In this document: positions 60,647 through 64,000 of the stretch, one piece after another
Layout: the number at the start of each line of letters is the position of its first letter
Position numbering within the stretch: position 1 is the first letter of the stretch
Assembly: GCA_947626775.1 (NCBI GenBank)
Contig: CANQTL010000002.1
Span: forward strand, 124,001-188,000
DNA: 64,000 nucleotides
Source of the DNA: an uncultured Lachnospiraceae bacterium
GTDB taxonomy: Bacteria; Bacillota; Clostridia; Lachnospirales; Lachnospiraceae
Direction of reading: 5' to 3'
Made by a program: the position numbers and the translations under genes
Notes under the pieces: model-generated
What the model was told of the DNA's origin: nothing
Database searches by the model: none
The model's input: the letters and a program-made list of their open reading frames with translations, nothing else

Positions 60647-62458
60647 CTACAATTCGCCGGCGAGCATCGCGGCGAACAGCGGCAGCCCGAACCAAAAGAT
60701 CAGCACATAGCGCGGCAGATAGGTCGGTCCCAGTATCACCGTCAGCCAGACCGACAGCGCCAGCAGACACGGAACCGCCAGATAATATTTTCGTCGGTAC
60801 AGCACATAAAACAGGACAAAAGCAGCTCCCCAGAAGACAGCCCCCGGTGAATACAGCATGGACCAAATCGGGATCTTTTCCTTCGAGATCTCCACCGACA
60901 GCTTCCTGTACTCCTCCTCAAGCCATGGGATCCTGCCGTCGCGGTATCCCGGTTCCTCAACTTCGTACCCGAAATAAGAACTGTCTCCATAGGTAAACGT
61001 AAACACCGTAGTTCCGGAATAGACATCAACCACCGTGTCGGGATACCAGAATCCGTAAGAGTTCGCCAGCCATGCGTTCACATAGGACAATGGTTTCTTC
61101 AGGCCGATGCGCAGCCACAGCCGCATATATCTGGACCTGTCCGCCGCAAACGCCTCATTACAAAATTTTGCCTTGACGAGATCGGAACATTTCGGAGTGT
61201 AGTGGACAAGCGCCTGTTCCGGCAATATCTCATGCAGCGTGTCTATATCCTCCTCCGTAAAGACGTCTCTGTTAAATTTATAAGTCCTCGCCAGCTGCTG
61301 GATCGGAACGGTAAGCAGTTCCTGATGCTCTCCGTCCTCAGCGTGAAGCGCAGACGCCAAACCGCCGTTTATGAGAAAAAAAGCCAGGAATGCAGCCGCG
61401 CACAGCAGGCACAGTTTCCTGATATGCGCGCGCTGATAAAACAGAAGCACCGGAACCATGAGCGCAAATGCATAGACGCCGTTTCTCCTGAAAAGCATCA
61501 TAGCCGCTGCACACAGCACAAAAAGACACATTTTTCTCCTGGACGCAAAAAACGCCTCCCTCTCCCTGCCCATGTCGAGAAGCGACAGAAGCAGAAAAAG
61601 CAGGGCCACCGTAAAGAGCGTGTCCTTGGCGGAACAGAGCACAAACATGACAATAACCGGAAAGAATGCGAAGTAAAGCAGGGTCAGGATCCGAATCCCC
61701 GCAGAAACCCCGCGCCGCCGCATAAAAGAAAGCAGACAGGCGAAGCCGCCTGCCGCGATAAGCGCCTGCAGAATCGTATAGCAGGCGATTCCGAGATTGT
61801 ACGAGCCCGTGTGCTCATGCACGGCGTTCACGATACCGCCCAGCAGAAGCACATGTGCAAGTGGGTGATGCGTGTCAAACGTCCAGAGATCCACCTGTTT
61901 CCACTCTTCAAACGCATCGTAAACAAAAAAGCCCGGGTACACCGCCAGAAATACCGGGAGCCAGCACAGAAGCAGAAAGAAAAAAGGGAGAAGATCGGCA
62001 TACTTCGCAATTCTTTCCGGCGGATCCGGAATGCGGATACGTCCTCTGTCTTCCCGTCTTCTCTCCCCAAATCCTGACAGGAAATCCCAGAGTCTCCGCA
62101 CCAGAATTGTGAAAAAAATCGTCAGAACCGGCAGGGCGATCCAAAGCCTGACGTCCTTAAAATCCACATTTCCCTCCGCCTCCAAGCGGACGCCGAACAG
62201 CATCGCCGCAGTGAAACAAAGCGAAAAGAGCGTGGCGATCCGCCACCCTCTTACATCATACAGGTCAATCGCCTGCAGCGACCGATCGACCGCATACAGA
62301 CACAGAAGCCATACAAACATAGAAAAAATACTGTTGGTAAAGCCCAGCATATTTTCCCTGAGGTTCAATATCTGTGGGAAACAGAGCGTTCCCGCCGTCG
62401 CGATCAAAAACGCAGCCGCGTTCCATTTCAGTTTTCTCTTCCATCCGTTTTCGCTCAT
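60647..62458 (-). CDS. DUF6020 polytopic membrane protein (GT-C-like)
   Basis: 603 residues with about 13 membrane segments. YPG followed by Asp181 and HHP at 197-199 are the shared DUF6020 features, also present in the paralogue at 43073-44782. The layout suggests a GT-C enzyme using a polyprenyl-phosphate sugar. Directly upstream is a GtrB-like gene that could make that donor, with a 4-bp overlap, so the pair may form a glycosylation unit. No member is characterised to my knowledge. Confidence 0.78.
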   Translation of the reverse strand: MSENGWKRKLKWNAAAFLIATAGTLCFPQILNLRENMLGFTNSIFSMFVWLLCLYAVDRSLQAIDLYDVRGWRIATLFSLCFTAAMLFGVRLEAEGNVDFKDVRLWIALPVLTIFFTILVRRLWDFLSGFGERRREDRGRIRIPDPPERIAKYADLLPFFFLLLCWLPVFLAVYPGFFVYDAFEEWKQVDLWTFDTHHPLAHVLLLGGIVNAVHEHTGSYNLGIACYTILQALIAAGGFACLLSFMRRRGVSAGIRILTLLYFAFFPVIVMFVLCSAKDTLFTVALLFLLLSLLDMGREREAFFASRRKMCLFVLCAAAMMLFRRNGVYAFALMVPVLLFYQRAHIRKLCLLCAAAFLAFFLINGGLASALHAEDGEHQELLTVPIQQLARTYKFNRDVFTEEDIDTLHEILPEQALVHYTPKCSDLVKAKFCNEAFAADRSRYMRLWLRIGLKKPLSYVNAWLANSYGFWYPDTVVDVYSGTTVFTFTYGDSSYFGYEVEEPGYRDGRIPWLEEEYRKLSVEISKEKIPIWSMLYSPGAVFWGAAFVLFYVLYRRKYYLAVPCLLALSVWLTVILGPTYLPRYVLIFWFGLPLFAAMLAGEL

Positions 62459-63429
62459 TGTCCCTCTGTACTCCCCGCATCCGGCTTTGCCGCATCAAAA
62501 TCCGCGTTGACGCACTCCCTGACGACATACTGCGGCGAGTTGTTGAGAGAGATATAGATTCTGCCGATGTACTCGCCGATCAGCCCCAGCATCAGCATGA
62601 CCATGCCGCCCAGAAATACCACTGCGGCCATCAGGGCGCTGTAACCTACCGGCACATGCGGATTTATAAATTTCTTAATCACCGTGTAGACTCCATACAA
62701 AAACCCCGCGCAGGCCGTCAGAGAACCTATGGCCGTCGCGATGCGGAGAGGCTTGATGCTGAATGCCGTGAAGCCGTTGAACCACAGGGCGAGCAGCTTA
62801 CCGATCGTATAGCCGGAAGCGCCGGTCTCTCTTTCCCGATGCGTCACCTCTACATTGGCCACCCGCTTCGTCGTGCGGAGCACCAGCCCGATCACATAAG
62901 GGTACGGATTGGTGTAGCGGACCATCTCTTCCACCACGAATCTTCTCGCCGCAAAATAACTGGACAGATACAGATCCTTCGGCTTGCCCAGCATCACCCG
63001 AACCATGAGATCATTGACCCTGCTGCCGAAATTGCGGAAACCGGAATGCTGCTTCTGCGCATATTTTGCATAGACCACGTCATATCCTTCGGCAAGCTTG
63101 CCGAGCAGCCTGCCGACCTCCGCCGCCGGAGTCTGCCCGTCATCGTCCAGACACACCACAATGTCGCCGTGAACATGCCGAAAACCCGCCATAAGCGCCG
63201 CGTGCTGCCCGAAATTTTTCGCCAGATCAACGCCGCATATATCTTTGCGGTGCGCGCAGAGCGCACGGATTGCGCCGTAAGTATCATCCGGCGAGCAGTC
63301 GTTCACCAGCACGATCTCATATCCGTATCCGGGCAGTCTGCCCATCGTCTCATCGATCTCTTCCACCACCCTGCCGATCGTCTGCGCCGATCGATAACAG
63401 GGTATCACAAAACTCACAAGCTCACTCAT
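62455..63429 (-). CDS. GtrB/DPM1-like polyprenyl-phosphate glycosyltransferase
   Basis: 324 residues. The GT2 domain has NDCSPDD at 43-49 and the DDD metal site at 95-97, with NFGQH at 72-76. Two C-terminal membrane helices (about 225-285) are typical of GtrB, ArnC and YkcC-type enzymes that make undecaprenyl-phosphate sugars (Glc, GlcNAc and others). Such donors serve GT-C enzymes on the outer face, of which several are encoded here (DUF6020, DUF6056, GtrII-like). ATG 63429 is chosen because GGAG lies six bases upstream; ATG 63441 is possible. No GtrA-type flippase is seen in the window. Confidence 0.88.
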   Translation of the reverse strand: MSELVSFVIPCYRSAQTIGRVVEEIDETMGRLPGYGYEIVLVNDCSPDDTYGAIRALCAHRKDICGVDLAKNFGQHAALMAGFRHVHGDIVVCLDDDGQTPAAEVGRLLGKLAEGYDVVYAKYAQKQHSGFRNFGSRVNDLMVRVMLGKPKDLYLSSYFAARRFVVEEMVRYTNPYPYVIGLVLRTTKRVANVEVTHRERETGASGYTIGKLLALWFNGFTAFSIKPLRIATAIGSLTACAGFLYGVYTVIKKFINPHVPVGYSALMAAVVFLGGMVMLMLGLIGEYIGRIYISLNNSPQYVVRECVNADFDAAKPDAGSTEGQ

Positions 63430-63982
63430 ATCCTTCTCCATTTCCGAGCATACCGCCGCATTCCCGCCTCTCCCAGGCCTCCCGGTCGATCTCCATGAAC
63501 CGTACCTCCCGGTTCCCCTGCATAGTCGTCACCATATCCGTCCGCTCCGTCATATGAAAGCCTGCCCGCTCATAGCTCTTTCCAGCCCCGATATTGTCCG
63601 CCAGGAAACGCAGGAAGACTTTCTTCAGCCCCAGCTTTGCAAAGGCATACCGCAATGCCTCCGTTGCAGCCGCAGTGCCGTATCCGCGGCCAAGCGCCTC
63701 TTTCTCTCCGATAAAAATACCATACTCCGCGGTACCGGCTTCTCTGTCTATATCGCGAAGATAGACGCTCCCGATCTCCCCGCCGTCAGGCAGGCAGATA
63801 ATGAACTGCGCCACATGACCCGGTACAACCTGCTCCCTGAGCCATTTTCTATGCCCCTCCTCAGTAAAAAGCTCCTGATAGATAAAATTTCTTCTCACAA
63901 AGTCCCTGTTGCGCCACGCGACGATCTTCGCCGTATCGTCTGCCGTTATCGCGCGAAGCCGGACTGTCTTCTTTCCTGCCAT
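63422..63982 (-). CDS. GNAT-family N-acetyltransferase
   Basis: 186 residues of the RimJ/RimL/PseH-like GNAT group. The acetyl-CoA loop is GRGYGTAA, and FLADNIGAGKSYERAGF is the typical C-terminal motif. It overlaps the GtrB-like gene by eight bases. In glycan clusters such enzymes may acetylate amino sugars (PseH-like), but the sequence alone also fits protein or metabolite acetylation. It is the first gene of the window on the right; only 18 bases remain upstream, so its promoter is not visible. GGTGGG precedes the ATG at 63982. Confidence 0.82.
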   Translation of the reverse strand: MAGKKTVRLRAITADDTAKIVAWRNRDFVRRNFIYQELFTEEGHRKWLREQVVPGHVAQFIICLPDGGEIGSVYLRDIDREAGTAEYGIFIGEKEALGRGYGTAAATEALRYAFAKLGLKKVFLRFLADNIGAGKSYERAGFHMTERTDMVTTMQGNREVRFMEIDREAWERRECGGMLGNGEGYE

Positions 63983-64000
63983 GCACACCCACCCATACCA

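Noticed and set aside
1-64000. Defence, CRISPR, prophage or toxin systems
   Set aside because: All 50 genes fit glycan synthesis, export or surface modification; no repeat-spacer array, nuclease or phage gene was found.

Overview
The window is one continuous surface-glycan region from a low-motility-of-detail Gram-positive-type genome. The best guess is a Clostridia member such as a gut Lachnospiraceae or Oscillospiraceae strain. The basis is the moderately high GC (mid-50s percent by eye), strong AGGAGG-type ribosome sites, Bacillota-typical families (TagA/WecG, CotH, DUF6020, DUF6056, Dlt-like proteins) and the absence of lipid A or outer-membrane genes. The genus cannot be resolved from this sequence. 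I recognise 50 protein genes, all on the minus strand, so transcription runs from right to left. Seventeen junctions are 4-bp ATGA or GTGA overlaps, and no stretch without a gene exceeds 236 bases. I see no tRNA, rRNA, CRISPR array, insertion sequence or phage gene.

Three transcription blocks can be drawn from the gaps and promoter-like sites. Block A (63982 to 33501, 25 genes) starts with a GNAT acetyltransferase, a GtrB-like polyprenyl-phosphate glycosyltransferase and a DUF6020 membrane protein. A promoter-like site at 60601-60629 follows, then an O-antigen ligase/polymerase-type protein and a full UDP-diNAc-bacillosamine set in the order PglF, PglE, PglC, PglD, PglA-like. Next come WbpO/WbpP-type enzymes for UDP-GalNAc and UDP-GalNAcA. 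The block ends with a second group built around a discrete adenylation enzyme, carrier protein, MBOAT acyltransferase, SGNH protein and formyltransferase, together with several membrane (GT-C-like) glycosyltransferases.

Block B (33322 to 16778, 13 genes) follows a structured intergenic element with a promoter. It holds a deacetylase-like protein, two AsnB-type amidotransferases, an SGNH protein, GT4, GT2 and two GT11-type transferases, an MsbA/PglK-like ABC exporter, a DUF6056 membrane protein, a DUF5672 and GT17 pair, and a Wzy-like polymerase. An AT-rich 236-base gap with its own promoter-like site splits it at 30.4 kb. Block C (16681 to the left edge, 12 genes) is a classical Wzx/Wzy locus. 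Its order is a WbaP-like initiating transferase behind a strong promoter, GT4, GT2, fucosyltransferase, GT2, pyruvyltransferase, Wzx flippase, a GH88/105-like hydrolase, Wzy, a GT26-GT4 fusion, and two tandem CotH-family genes, the last cut by the window edge.

Taken together the genes could build more than one undecaprenyl-linked glycan: two initiating transferases, two export routes and three polymerase/ligase candidates are present. Likely building blocks are diNAcBac, GalNAc, GalNAcA (perhaps amidated by AsnB-like enzymes) and fucose. Possible decorations are pyruvyl, formyl, acetyl and aminoacyl groups. The most unusual module is at 36122-43063. It has every part of a D-alanylation (Dlt) machine, but with a formyltransferase in the operon, so it resembles a dispersed formyl-adenylation-carrier initiation module wired to an MBOAT exporter.
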